Shown here piece after piece: positions 1 to 7,357 of a stretch of 64,000 bases of DNA. Origin of the DNA: Lujinxingia vulgaris (GTDB lineage: Bacteria; Myxococcota_A; Bradymonadia; Bradymonadales; Bradymonadaceae); NCBI RefSeq assembly GCF_007997005.1, contig NZ_VOSL01000054.1, positions 248,001 through 312,000 on the forward strand, written 5' to 3'. Every line of letters begins with the position of its first letter. The stretch's first letter is position 1. The notes beneath the pieces are model-generated. The model was given only the letters and a program-made list of their open reading frames with translations. It did no database searches and was not told the origin of the DNA. Made by a program: the position numbers and the translations under genes.

Positions 1-1
1 C

Positions 2-907
2 CCCGGCGTCACCTCCCTCGCTGACCCCCAGCCTGAACCCGAAGACCATCAACCCATGGAGCTCATCGAGGTCGTCATTGCCCCCGACGCCGCCGTCGTC
101 GGTCGCAGCCTCGGCGAGTCGGGTTTCGCCAGGTACCACCCCGCGCGGGTGCTGGCCCTGCGGCGTTCGGCCGACACCGTCGTCGATCAGCTCCTCGACG
201 TCCCCATCCAGGGCGGCGACGTCCTGCTGATTCAGGCCATGCCCGGCCAGGTCCCCATCCTCCAGGACAGCCCCGACTTCATCGTCGTCTCGGAGATCGG
301 CCTCTGGGAGTTCAAACACGCCTTCACCCTCCCGGTCATCGCCGCCCTGCTGGCCGTTATCCTGCTCGCCGCCTTTGGCGTTGCCCCCATCGTCACCCTG
401 GCCAGCGCCGCAGCGGTGCTCGTCGTGCTCATCGGCGTCATCTCCATCGAAGAGGCCTACGAGGCCATCGACTGGCAGGTGATCTTCCTGCTCGGCGGCC
501 TCATCCCCCTGGGCATCGCCCTCGAAAAGACCGGCGGCGTCACCATGCTCGCAAACGCCACCCTGGCGCTCGTCGGTGACTTCGGCCCCCGCGTCATCCT
601 CACCACCTTCTTTCTGATCACCATGGCGATGACCGCGATCATCTCCAACCAGGCCACCGCCGTGCTCATCACCCCGGTCGCCGTCAGCGCCGCCATCAGC
701 CTCGGCGTCGACCCGCGCCCCTTTGTCTTCGCCATCGTCTTCGGCGCCTCGGCCAGCTTCGCCTCCCCGGTCGGCTACCACACCAACGTGATGGTCTACA
801 GCGCCGGCGGCTACCGCTACATGGACTTCGTGCGCGTGGGCATCCCCCTCTCCCTGCTCTTTCTGATCGTGGCTGCCTTCGTCATCCCCTGGTACTGGCC
901 GCTCTGA
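2..907 (+). CDS. SLC13-type permease, C-terminal part (5' truncated by window edge)
   Basis: The reading frame is already open at base 2, so the gene starts outside the window; the ATG at 56 is internal. The first 80 or so residues look like an RCK_C/TrkA-C regulatory domain (ELIEVVIAPDAAVVGRSLGE), as found inserted in bacterial SLC13/DASS and CitT-like permeases. At least five hydrophobic segments follow. The stretch SNQATAVLITPVAVSAA matches the second conserved loop of this family, where an SNxATAVLxxP pattern lines the substrate and Na+ site. The likely role is sodium-coupled uptake of an anion such as a dicarboxylate or sulfate; the substrate cannot be told. It converges on the next gene with a 29-bp gap. 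Confidence 0.8.
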   Translation, partial: PGVTSLADPQPEPEDHQPMELIEVVIAPDAAVVGRSLGESGFARYHPARVLALRRSADTVVDQLLDVPIQGGDVLLIQAMPGQVPILQDSPDFIVVSEIGLWEFKHAFTLPVIAALLAVILLAAFGVAPIVTLASAAAVLVVLIGVISIEEAYEAIDWQVIFLLGGLIPLGIALEKTGGVTMLANATLALVGDFGPRVILTTFFLITMAMTAIISNQATAVLITPVAVSAAISLGVDPRPFVFAIVFGASASFASPVGYHTNVMVYSAGGYRYMDFVRVGIPLSLLFLIVAAFVIPWYWPL

Positions 908-936
908 GCCTGACCTCCAGCCCCCTTGCTCGAGCC

Positions 937-1953
937 TCAGGGCGTGATCGCCACACAGATCTTCCCGAGATGGCCACCGCGCTTCATCACCTCAAAAGCC
1001 TCCACGGCATCCTCAAATCCCACCACTCGGTCCACCACCGGTCGCAGCTCATGCTGCGCCATGGCCCGATTCATCCTCTCGAACATCTCGCCATCGCCCA
1101 CGATCACCCCCTGCACACGGATGTTCTGCATCAGGATCGGCACCACATTGACCTCCTGCACCCCGCCGGCCAGCACGCCGATCAGCGCTATGGTGCCCCC
1201 CACCCGCACCGCATCTACCGACTCTTTGAGCGTCCCGGCCCCGCCCACCTCCACGACCACATCCACGCCTCGCCCTCCCGTCATCTCCCGCACCGCACGC
1301 CCCCAGGCCGGCGTCTCGCGGTAATTAAGAACCTGCGTCGCCCCGAGCTCCTTCACCCGCTCGAGCTTCGCATCACTGCTCGACGTCATGATCACCTCCG
1401 CCCCCATCATCCGGGAAAACTGCATGGCAAACACAGACACGCCCCCCGTGCCCAGGCAGAGCACCACGTCGCCGGCGCGCACGCCCCCCTGCTCCACCAC
1501 CGCGTGCCAGGCCGTCACACCGGCGCACCCCAGCGTCGCCGCCTCCGCGTCACTCAGATAATCGGGCACCTCCACCACGCTCCCCACATCGCAGACCATC
1601 TCCTCGCGCAGCGTGCCGGGCAGCGGCCCACCCAGGGTGGTGCGCAACTTCTCCCGGGTCGGCGCACCGCTTCGCCACCCCTGCGCAAAGATCGGCGAGA
1701 CCCGTCGCCCGAGCCACGCCGCATCGACGCCCTCTCCCACCTCCACCACCTCGCCAACCCCGTCCGAACACGGCGTCAGCGGCAGGGGCTGGCGCGGGTT
1801 GTAGTGCCCCTGCATCATCATCAAATCCCTGAAGTTGAGCCCGACCGCCCGCATCGCCAGCCGCACCTGCCCCCGGCGCACCGGCTCCGAGGGCACCTCC
1901 ACCATCGTCAGCCGATCCAGCCCAAACGCCCCTTCGATCTGCCAGGCTCGCAT
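937..1953 (-). CDS. Zinc-type/quinone-oxidoreductase-like alcohol dehydrogenase (MDR superfamily)
   Basis: A medium-chain dehydrogenase/reductase of about 338 residues. The N-terminal GroES-like domain carries LNFRDLMMMQGHY and a GVGEVVEVGEGV turn. The Rossmann half has LGTGGVSVFAMQ as nucleotide-binding loop, then GVDVVVEVGG and GGTIALIGVL, typical of NAD(P)-dependent members. I do not see a convincing structural-zinc four-Cys loop, so it is closer to the quinone-oxidoreductase-like branch. The chosen ATG (1953) has GAGAGG six bases upstream; an ATG at 1959 and an in-frame TTG at 1974 are less well placed. It is divergent from the gene at 2069. The physiological substrate is unknown. Confidence 0.85.
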   Translation of the reverse strand: MRAWQIEGAFGLDRLTMVEVPSEPVRRGQVRLAMRAVGLNFRDLMMMQGHYNPRQPLPLTPCSDGVGEVVEVGEGVDAAWLGRRVSPIFAQGWRSGAPTREKLRTTLGGPLPGTLREEMVCDVGSVVEVPDYLSDAEAATLGCAGVTAWHAVVEQGGVRAGDVVLCLGTGGVSVFAMQFSRMMGAEVIMTSSSDAKLERVKELGATQVLNYRETPAWGRAVREMTGGRGVDVVVEVGGAGTLKESVDAVRVGGTIALIGVLAGGVQEVNVVPILMQNIRVQGVIVGDGEMFERMNRAMAQHELRPVVDRVVGFEDAVEAFEVMKRGGHLGKICVAITP

Positions 1954-2068
1954 ACCCATCCTCTCCTCTCGCAACCTTTTTACACACTCCGCGCCATTGC
2001 GCGCAGCGATCGTTGTAACTACACTCTCCTACATCTTAAGGTCCACCAACTGACCTGGCGAGGACGAG

Positions 2069-3058
2069 ATGGCAACTTCTAGCGGCTCCATCCATCGCAC
2101 GATCTGGAACTCCCTCAAGATCACCGGCTGCGCGCTCAGCGTCGCCGCCATCGCCTGGGGGGTCGGCGTCTTCACCCCGCAGGGGGAGGTGGCGAGCTCC
2201 CACGCCGACACCGCCTGGCTCAGCCCCTTTAAGCGCTCCAACACCGAACGCTTTAACACTGCGCTCGAAAAACTCGGCCACCCCGAACCTCGCCGCTACG
2301 ACCTCAACGGCAACACCGTCTACTTTTCGACCACGACCTCGTTGAAGACCCCGCAGGAGCTTCTTCTGGACTACCAGGACGAGTTTGTGCGCCAGGGCAT
2401 CAACCAGGACACCTTCACCGCGCTCGCTCCCGCCGATGAAGAAGCTCGCCTCCTCAATGCCCTCCAGGGCGGTCTGAGCCCCATCGCCATCTCGCCAGAC
2501 CATATCGCGCTGGCCGGTGTGCTCACCAAGAACCGCGCCGACTCCCCCGAAGCGCTGCGCGACGACTACCTGGGCACGGACAACCCCCACGAGCTCTTCC
2601 GGGCCCATCGTTATATCGAGATCTCCCGCGATCCCGACCGGCGCCACACCGAGGTCGTCGCCTCCTGGAGCGACGAAGCCTTCGACTACAGCCGCATGGT
2701 CCCCGGAAACGACGCTGACCACCAGGCCTTCGACGAGCTTGTGCCGGCCTGCCCGGGCTGCACTCGCCTGACCCGTTTCGCCGACGAGAACCCCGGCGCC
2801 CACCAGGTCGACCTGACCTTCGCGTCGCCGGCGTCGGCCGACACGCTGATTCATTTCTACGACCAGGCGCTCCCCTCCCGCGGGTGGTCGCTGGCCGATG
2901 AGGGCGACGCCATCGCCCTTGCCTCCGAGTTCTTCGAGCTCCCCGAGACCGGCCACACCCGCCGCTACACCGGGCCCGACAACCTGGGGCTGACGCTGGT
3001 CTTCCAGCGCGACGCGCGCACCGGCCACACTCTGGTGCACGCCGCACGCTCGCGCTGA
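2069..3058 (+). CDS. Membrane-anchored or exported protein of unknown function
   Basis: A 329-residue protein that I do not recognise. Residues 16-36 form one hydrophobic segment (ITGCALSVAAIAWGVGVF) after a short polar start, so it is a signal anchor or uncleaved signal peptide, and the remaining 290 residues should be periplasmic. The body is polar and mixed alpha/beta, with two similar-looking halves that each hold a stretch on hair-pinned strands (TVYFSTTTS; QVDLTFASP), followed by FYDQALPSRGW. This last phrase resembles domains that add up small terms of a score, but I cannot name a family. The start has GAGGACGAG directly before the ATG. The ORF is divergent from the dehydrogenase. Confidence 0.7.
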   Translation: MATSSGSIHRTIWNSLKITGCALSVAAIAWGVGVFTPQGEVASSHADTAWLSPFKRSNTERFNTALEKLGHPEPRRYDLNGNTVYFSTTTSLKTPQELLLDYQDEFVRQGINQDTFTALAPADEEARLLNALQGGLSPIAISPDHIALAGVLTKNRADSPEALRDDYLGTDNPHELFRAHRYIEISRDPDRRHTEVVASWSDEAFDYSRMVPGNDADHQAFDELVPACPGCTRLTRFADENPGAHQVDLTFASPASADTLIHFYDQALPSRGWSLADEGDAIALASEFFELPETGHTRRYTGPDNLGLTLVFQRDARTGHTLVHAARSR

Positions 3059-3153
3059 CCCGCTCAAGGGACGCTTCGGGCTTGCCCCGGGCGCTCCCGG
3101 TGTGAACCTTTTGTGATGTTGCATCGTCATCACTTCACCCCGGGAGTCGACCC

Positions 3154-3822
3154 ATGAGCACGTCTACGATCTTCCTCGACGACAACATCCTCTCCTACCT
3201 GCGCCACTTCTCGATGCGCGAGCCCAGCCGCTTTAAGCGCTGCCGCCATGACACCTCAGAGCTGCCGATGGGCAGCATGCAGATCGCCCCGGAGCAGGGT
3301 CAGTTTCTGCATATGCTCCTGCAGATCATGGGGGCACGCCGCGCGCTGGAGCTCGGAAGTTTCACCGGCTACAGCGCCCTCTGGCTTGCCAGTGCGCTGC
3401 CCGAAGACGGCTGCCTGGTCGCCTGCGAAGTCAACGAGAAGTGGGCCTCCCAGGCGCGCCACTGCTGGGAGGAAGCCGACCTGATGAAACGCATTGAGCT
3501 GCACGTGGAGCCGGCGCGCCAGACCCTGGATCGCCTCCTTCAGCGCGACGCTCAGAACACCTTTGATTTCATCTTCATCGACGCCGACAAAGAGCCCCTG
3601 GATCACTATTACGAGGCCGCCCTCAAACTGGTCCGCCCCGGCGGACTCGTCGCCGTCGACAACGTGCTCTGGGGTGGGAAGGTCGCCGACTCCTCGGTGC
3701 ACGACCCCGACACAAGCGCCATCCGCGCGCTCAACGAGAAGATCCACAGCGATGAGCGCATCGACTTAAGCGTGGTGCCCATCGGCGACGGCATGGCGCT
3801 TTGTCGCAAACGCGACGCCTGA
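3154..3822 (+). CDS. Class I SAM-dependent O-methyltransferase (catechol/caffeoyl-CoA OMT family)
   Basis: 222 residues, the usual length of bacterial family-3 O-methyltransferases. The SAM site is ELGSFTGYSALWLA (residues 66-79). FIFIDADKEPLDHYYE and RPGGLVAVDNVLWGG are the metal- and substrate-binding segments; the Asp pair of IDADK and the Asp-Asn of VDN are the usual divalent metal ligands. It should transfer a methyl group to a vicinal hydroxyl of a small aromatic or phenolic compound in the cytoplasm; the natural acceptor is unknown. The ATG has GGGAG eight bases upstream. It converges on the next gene across a hairpin. Confidence 0.88.
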   Translation: MSTSTIFLDDNILSYLRHFSMREPSRFKRCRHDTSELPMGSMQIAPEQGQFLHMLLQIMGARRALELGSFTGYSALWLASALPEDGCLVACEVNEKWASQARHCWEEADLMKRIELHVEPARQTLDRLLQRDAQNTFDFIFIDADKEPLDHYYEAALKLVRPGGLVAVDNVLWGGKVADSSVHDPDTSAIRALNEKIHSDERIDLSVVPIGDGMALCRKRDA

Positions 3823-3853
3823 TCCCCACGCACTCCCGGCCTTGAAACACAAT

Positions 3854-3886
3854 GAGCCCGCCTCCCCTCTCCGGGAAGGCGGGCTC
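3854..3886. terminator. Hairpin between convergent genes, likely bidirectional terminator
   Basis: GAGCCCGCCT at 3854-3863 pairs with AGGCGGGCTC at 3877-3886, a perfect 10-bp stem around a 13-base loop. It lies 32 bp after the O-methyltransferase stop and 74 bp before the stop of the lower-strand lipoprotein gene. There is no long T-run on either side, so intrinsic strength is uncertain. Confidence 0.55.
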
Positions 3887-3959
3887 TGTAAACCTGGCTC
3901 AAATCCGCCGGTCACGTAACGCCCTCAGACCTCGAGTCCGAGGGCGACGCGTCTGCGCC

Positions 3960-4883
3960 TTATTCGGCGACCTTCACGAACTTCAGGGTCATGCGGTCAC
4001 TCTCACCGATGGCCTCAAACTGCTCCGCGGTCTCTTCACCACCGCGCAGCGAGGGCGGCAGCGCCCACACACCATCTTCATAGTCGCGCGTGTCGTTGGG
4101 GTTGGCGTTAATCTCGGAGCTCTCCACAAGCTCAAAACCCGCCGCTTCCACCGTCGCGATCACAAAGTCCTGTGGCAGGTAGCCCTTGGGCGCGGTGACG
4201 GCAGGATCGCTGCCCTCGGCCGCGCGATGCTGCACCACACCGAAGATCCCGCCCGGCTTGAGCGTCTCATGAACAGCTTCGAGCGCCGCATCCAGTATGC
4301 CGTTGTTGTACCAACCGTGCATGTTGCGGAAGGTCACGACCATATCGGCACTCTCCGCCTCTCCGATCTCAACGACGCTCGGAGGCGCAAACGTACCAAC
4401 CTCGACATCTCCCAGCGTGTCGGTGTTCTCACCGACCCATGCCTCGTATGCCGCTGCCGTCTTACTATAGTAGCTCTCGGGATCCTCCGGATCCGCCAGC
4501 AGGTTACCGGCCACCAGCTTGCCATTCTCCGCCAGCACCGGTGCCAACACCTCGGTATACCAGCCGCGACCGGGGGACAGCTCCACCACCGTCATATCGT
4601 CGCTAAGACCGAAAAAGAGCAGCGTCTCCACCGGATGACGCGCCTCGTTGCGAGCGCGGTTCTCTTCGGAGCGATGCGTGCCCTCGGCGGCCGCCTCCAG
4701 CTTGGCCTCCACCGACATCGAAGGCGCCGACTCCGGATCGGCCTCCTCTTCCGCTTCCATCGCTTCGGCTTCGGCAGCCACTTCTTCTTCGACCGGCATC
4801 TCGTCGCTCTTCGGCTCATTCGACGAGCACGCCGCAAGTCCAACCACCAGCGCCAGCAACATCCATCGCGTCTTCACGTTCAC
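3960..4883 (-). CDS. Predicted lipoprotein with class I methyltransferase-like domain (COG4798-like)
   Basis: 307 residues. The start is GTG at 4883 with AAGGAG six bases upstream. The N-terminus is a lipoprotein signal: a positively charged start, hydrophobic core, then LAAC with the lipidated Cys at residue 19. A very acidic linker (about residues 25-58, rich in Glu, Ala and Asp) follows. The C-terminal 230 residues look like a predicted methyltransferase: VVELSPGRGWYTEVLAP (about 99-115) corresponds to the SAM-binding motif I and LKPGGIFGVVQH to motif IV. Families of this type are commonly exported, which is odd for a SAM-dependent enzyme, so it may bind another ligand or have lost catalysis. 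Confidence 0.75.
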   Translation of the reverse strand: MNVKTRWMLLALVVGLAACSSNEPKSDEMPVEEEVAAEAEAMEAEEEADPESAPSMSVEAKLEAAAEGTHRSEENRARNEARHPVETLLFFGLSDDMTVVELSPGRGWYTEVLAPVLAENGKLVAGNLLADPEDPESYYSKTAAAYEAWVGENTDTLGDVEVGTFAPPSVVEIGEAESADMVVTFRNMHGWYNNGILDAALEAVHETLKPGGIFGVVQHRAAEGSDPAVTAPKGYLPQDFVIATVEAAGFELVESSEINANPNDTRDYEDGVWALPPSLRGGEETAEQFEAIGESDRMTLKFVKVAE

Positions 4884-5011
4884 TTGTCACTCCTTATCAG
4901 GTACGTAACGTCTGCAAAAACCAGGGCTGCAGCCGCTCTGATGTAGCATCGTCAGCGGCCCGGGCACAAACTCCGCCCAGACGTTTAACACCCGAAACTC
5001 AAAGGCAACCG

Positions 5012-5629
5012 ATGACTTCGTATCAAGACGTACTTGAGTACTGGTTCGGCACCACCTCCGCGCTGGAAGACGGCAACTTCCCCCAGGAGCAGTTTCAGAT
5101 CTGGTTTGGAGGCGGTGATGCGGTTGACCGCGAGATCACCGAGCGTTTTGCCGGGCTGGTCGAAGAGGCCCGCGACGGCGGCCTGCAGAGCTGGCTCGAG
5201 CGCGCCGAGAGCCGCCTGGCCCTGGTGCTGCTCCTCGACCAGTTCACTCGCAACATCTACCGCGGCACCGGCGAGGCCTTCTCCGCCGACGCGCTCGCGC
5301 TGAAGTACGCGTTGGATGCCATTGAGGTCGGCCACGACACCGCCCTCTCTCCCATCGCGCGCTCCTTCTTTTATTTGCCACTTGAGCACGCCGAGTCCCT
5401 GGATCTCCAGGAGCGCTGCGTCACCCTGATGGAAAACCTCACCCACCAGGCCCCCGACGGTCAGGTGGAGCTTTTTCAGGGCTTTCTCGACTACGCCGTG
5501 CAGCACCGCGATATCATCGCGCAGTTCGGGCGCTTCCCGCACCGCAACGCGCTGCTCAGCCGCACCTCCACCCCCGAGGAAGAGGCCTACCTGGAGGCCA
5601 ACGACGTGCACTTCGGGCAAAAAGCCTGA
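5012..5629 (+). CDS. DUF924 family protein
   Basis: 205 residues with the hallmarks of DUF924: YQDVLEYWFG at the N-terminus, FAGLVEEARDGGLQSW, then LVLLLDQFTRNIYRGT and FFYLPLEHAESLDLQER, and a C-terminal RFPHRNALLSRTSTPEE. These helical repeats are TPR-like; the family is widespread and no biochemical role is established that I know of. There is no signal peptide, so it is cytoplasmic. It stands alone, between the divergent lipoprotein gene and a strong hairpin at 5643. Confidence 0.9.
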   Translation: MTSYQDVLEYWFGTTSALEDGNFPQEQFQIWFGGGDAVDREITERFAGLVEEARDGGLQSWLERAESRLALVLLLDQFTRNIYRGTGEAFSADALALKYALDAIEVGHDTALSPIARSFFYLPLEHAESLDLQERCVTLMENLTHQAPDGQVELFQGFLDYAVQHRDIIAQFGRFPHRNALLSRTSTPEEEAYLEANDVHFGQKA

Positions 5630-5642
5630 TCCCCTCTCCGCG

Positions 5643-5670
5643 CTCCGGCGCCTGCCCGCAGGCGCCGGAG
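5643..5670. terminator. Perfect 13-bp hairpin after the DUF924 gene
   Basis: CTCCGGCGCCTGC (5643-5655) pairs exactly with GCAGGCGCCGGAG (5658-5670), leaving a two-base loop (so the top pairs may fray). It sits between two convergent genes. No T-run follows on either strand, so it is either a non-canonical terminator or an mRNA 3'-end stabiliser. Confidence 0.5.
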
Positions 5671-5698
5671 CCATCCTGAACGCCTCAGCGCGCCCGGC

Positions 5699-6466
5699 TC
5701 ATAGCGTCAGCTGCCGATCTTCGATGCAGATCCCACCTTCGCAGGTCGTCCGCAGCGGGCAATCTCCCGGATCATCGCAGCTTACCCGGTTGCAGAACCC
5801 CGACTCACTGCAACCAAACATCGGATCGGGGCAGATGCCGCCTTCGCACCTCTGAATCACGCAGGCTCCTCGCGAGCAGCGCATCCCGGGCGGGCACTCC
5901 ACATCCCCGGAGCACGACGCCACGCACGAGCCGAACGTGCACTCATAGCCCGCCTCACACCCGGCAAATTCGCTGCATCCTGCGCAGATCCCCCCGGGCG
6001 CGGTGCGCGTGCATGAGGTCCCCCCCGGTCCCCCGCCGGGGCAGTCGGCGCTCACGTTACACTGCCCGCTCGGACGTCCCGCGTTCGGATCCTCACCGGC
6101 ATCCCCCTCATCACCGCCATCCTCCTCCCCGCCGGACGCATCGCCTGCGTCATCGTCCGCGTCGGTGGGCTCTGAGGCGTCTTCCACATCATCGCCCCCG
6201 TCATCGGCATCCGGGTTCGGCTCACCGGAGTCGCCCTGAGCATCGGCGTCACCGTCGTTCGCGTCTTCGACGTCGAGATCGGTGTCCTGCCCGCCGACGC
6301 CCGGATTTCTCCCGGTGTCCTCATCGACCGCAGCGTCGCCACCATCCTCACAGGCCGCACCGCACCCCGCATCCAGCGGAGTCGGATCGACCGGATCGTC
6401 AGTGCACGCCCCGAGCAGCCCCACACACAGCACAAGCACGCTCACCACACGCAGCATCATCTTCAT
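5699..6466 (-). CDS. Cys-rich lipoprotein with long Asp/Gly-rich linker
   Basis: 255 residues. The signal peptide ends in LLGAC (lipidated Cys at about residue 21). Residues 30-130 are a low-complexity linker dominated by Asp, Gly, Glu and Ala. The C-terminal 125 residues hold about 20 cysteines in repeated C-x(5)-C and GxC patterns (ADCPGG, GYECTFGSC, GMRCSRGAC, TTCEGGIC), which should form small disulfide-rich modules outside the cytoplasm. Proteins with this plan are frequent in Myxococcota/Bradymonadota. The function is unknown; surface display or adhesion is the obvious guess. GAGGAG lies five bases before the ATG. Confidence 0.8.
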   Translation of the reverse strand: MKMMLRVVSVLVLCVGLLGACTDDPVDPTPLDAGCGAACEDGGDAAVDEDTGRNPGVGGQDTDLDVEDANDGDADAQGDSGEPNPDADDGGDDVEDASEPTDADDDAGDASGGEEDGGDEGDAGEDPNAGRPSGQCNVSADCPGGGPGGTSCTRTAPGGICAGCSEFAGCEAGYECTFGSCVASCSGDVECPPGMRCSRGACVIQRCEGGICPDPMFGCSESGFCNRVSCDDPGDCPLRTTCEGGICIEDRQLTL

Positions 6467-6590
6467 AAAAGCTCCTCACTCAAACCTGTCTCAATCCGGC
6501 CCGCCGCCGGGATCACATCGCTCCATCGACGCCGGTTCTTAGATTTAATGCGTTCCTTTCTAATGGTGGCCCCCAACCAGGGAGGTGTCC

Positions 6591-7334
6591 ATGTCGAACG
6601 TAACCTTGGCACACTCAAAGCGGCGCCAGCCCGTGCTCACGCTCGCCACGATCCTCGTTGGCGTCATCGCGACGTTGCTCCTGAGCCCGGCACCGTCAGC
6701 GCATGCCCGACACCCTCCTCGCGAGCCGGCCTCCGCCGAGGCCTTCGCCACCCACAACCCCTACGCCCCCCTCTCTCCGCAGCTCCTCTTCCCTTCGCCC
6801 ACACCCACGCTCATCGTCGCCGGCGACACCAGCTGCGCCCTCGATCAGCAGTCCCGCATAAGCTGCACCGGCCCCGGCGTCACCGAGCTCCCGACCGCCA
6901 CGCCCATCGCCACCATCGCCGCCGGCGCAAAACACATCTGCGCGCTCGACATCACCGGTTCGGTGCATTGTGTTGGCGACCGCTCCCACCACCAGCTCGC
7001 GCTTCCCGCCGACACCTACGTCGATCTGGCGCTCGGTGACCACTTCTCCTGCGCGCTCACCTCCGGCTCGCGCGTGCGCTGCGCTGGTACCCACGCACAG
7101 GGCCCGATGACCTCGCCAGCGGGCGCGTTCCGCCAGGTTGTCGCCACAGACCAGCAAGCCTGCGCGCTGCGACAGTCCGGTCAAATCCACTGCTGGGGCG
7201 CCACGCCGAGGTCACCCTTTGCGCTACCCGAAGGTCGCTTCGTGAACCTCGTCACCACCCACCAGCGCATCTGCGCGCAACGACCCGACGGAACATCCCT
7301 CTGCTGGGGCCCCCCGGCGCCACCCACACCCTGA
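6591..7334 (+). CDS. Exported RCC1-like repeat protein
   Basis: About 247 residues from ATG 6591, chosen because GGAGG ends five bases upstream; a GTG six bases earlier lies inside that ribosome site. An N-terminal signal peptide (hydrophobic run ending PSAHA) is followed by about five repeats of roughly 38 residues. Each has a Cys-Ala-Leu strand and a closing Cys with Trp-Gly or Gly (SCALDQQSRISC, ICALDITGSVHC, ACALRQSGQIHCWG, ICAQRPDGTSLCWG). This is the RCC1/BNR-like beta-propeller repeat as found in myxobacterial exported proteins. Five repeats are fewer than the usual seven blades, so it may be partial or oligomerise. Paired cysteines suggest disulfides within blades. The function is unknown. 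Confidence 0.75.
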   Translation: MSNVTLAHSKRRQPVLTLATILVGVIATLLLSPAPSAHARHPPREPASAEAFATHNPYAPLSPQLLFPSPTPTLIVAGDTSCALDQQSRISCTGPGVTELPTATPIATIAAGAKHICALDITGSVHCVGDRSHHQLALPADTYVDLALGDHFSCALTSGSRVRCAGTHAQGPMTSPAGAFRQVVATDQQACALRQSGQIHCWGATPRSPFALPEGRFVNLVTTHQRICAQRPDGTSLCWGPPAPPTP

Positions 7335-7357
7335 GTCCTGAGCCCCCAACGAGGCGC

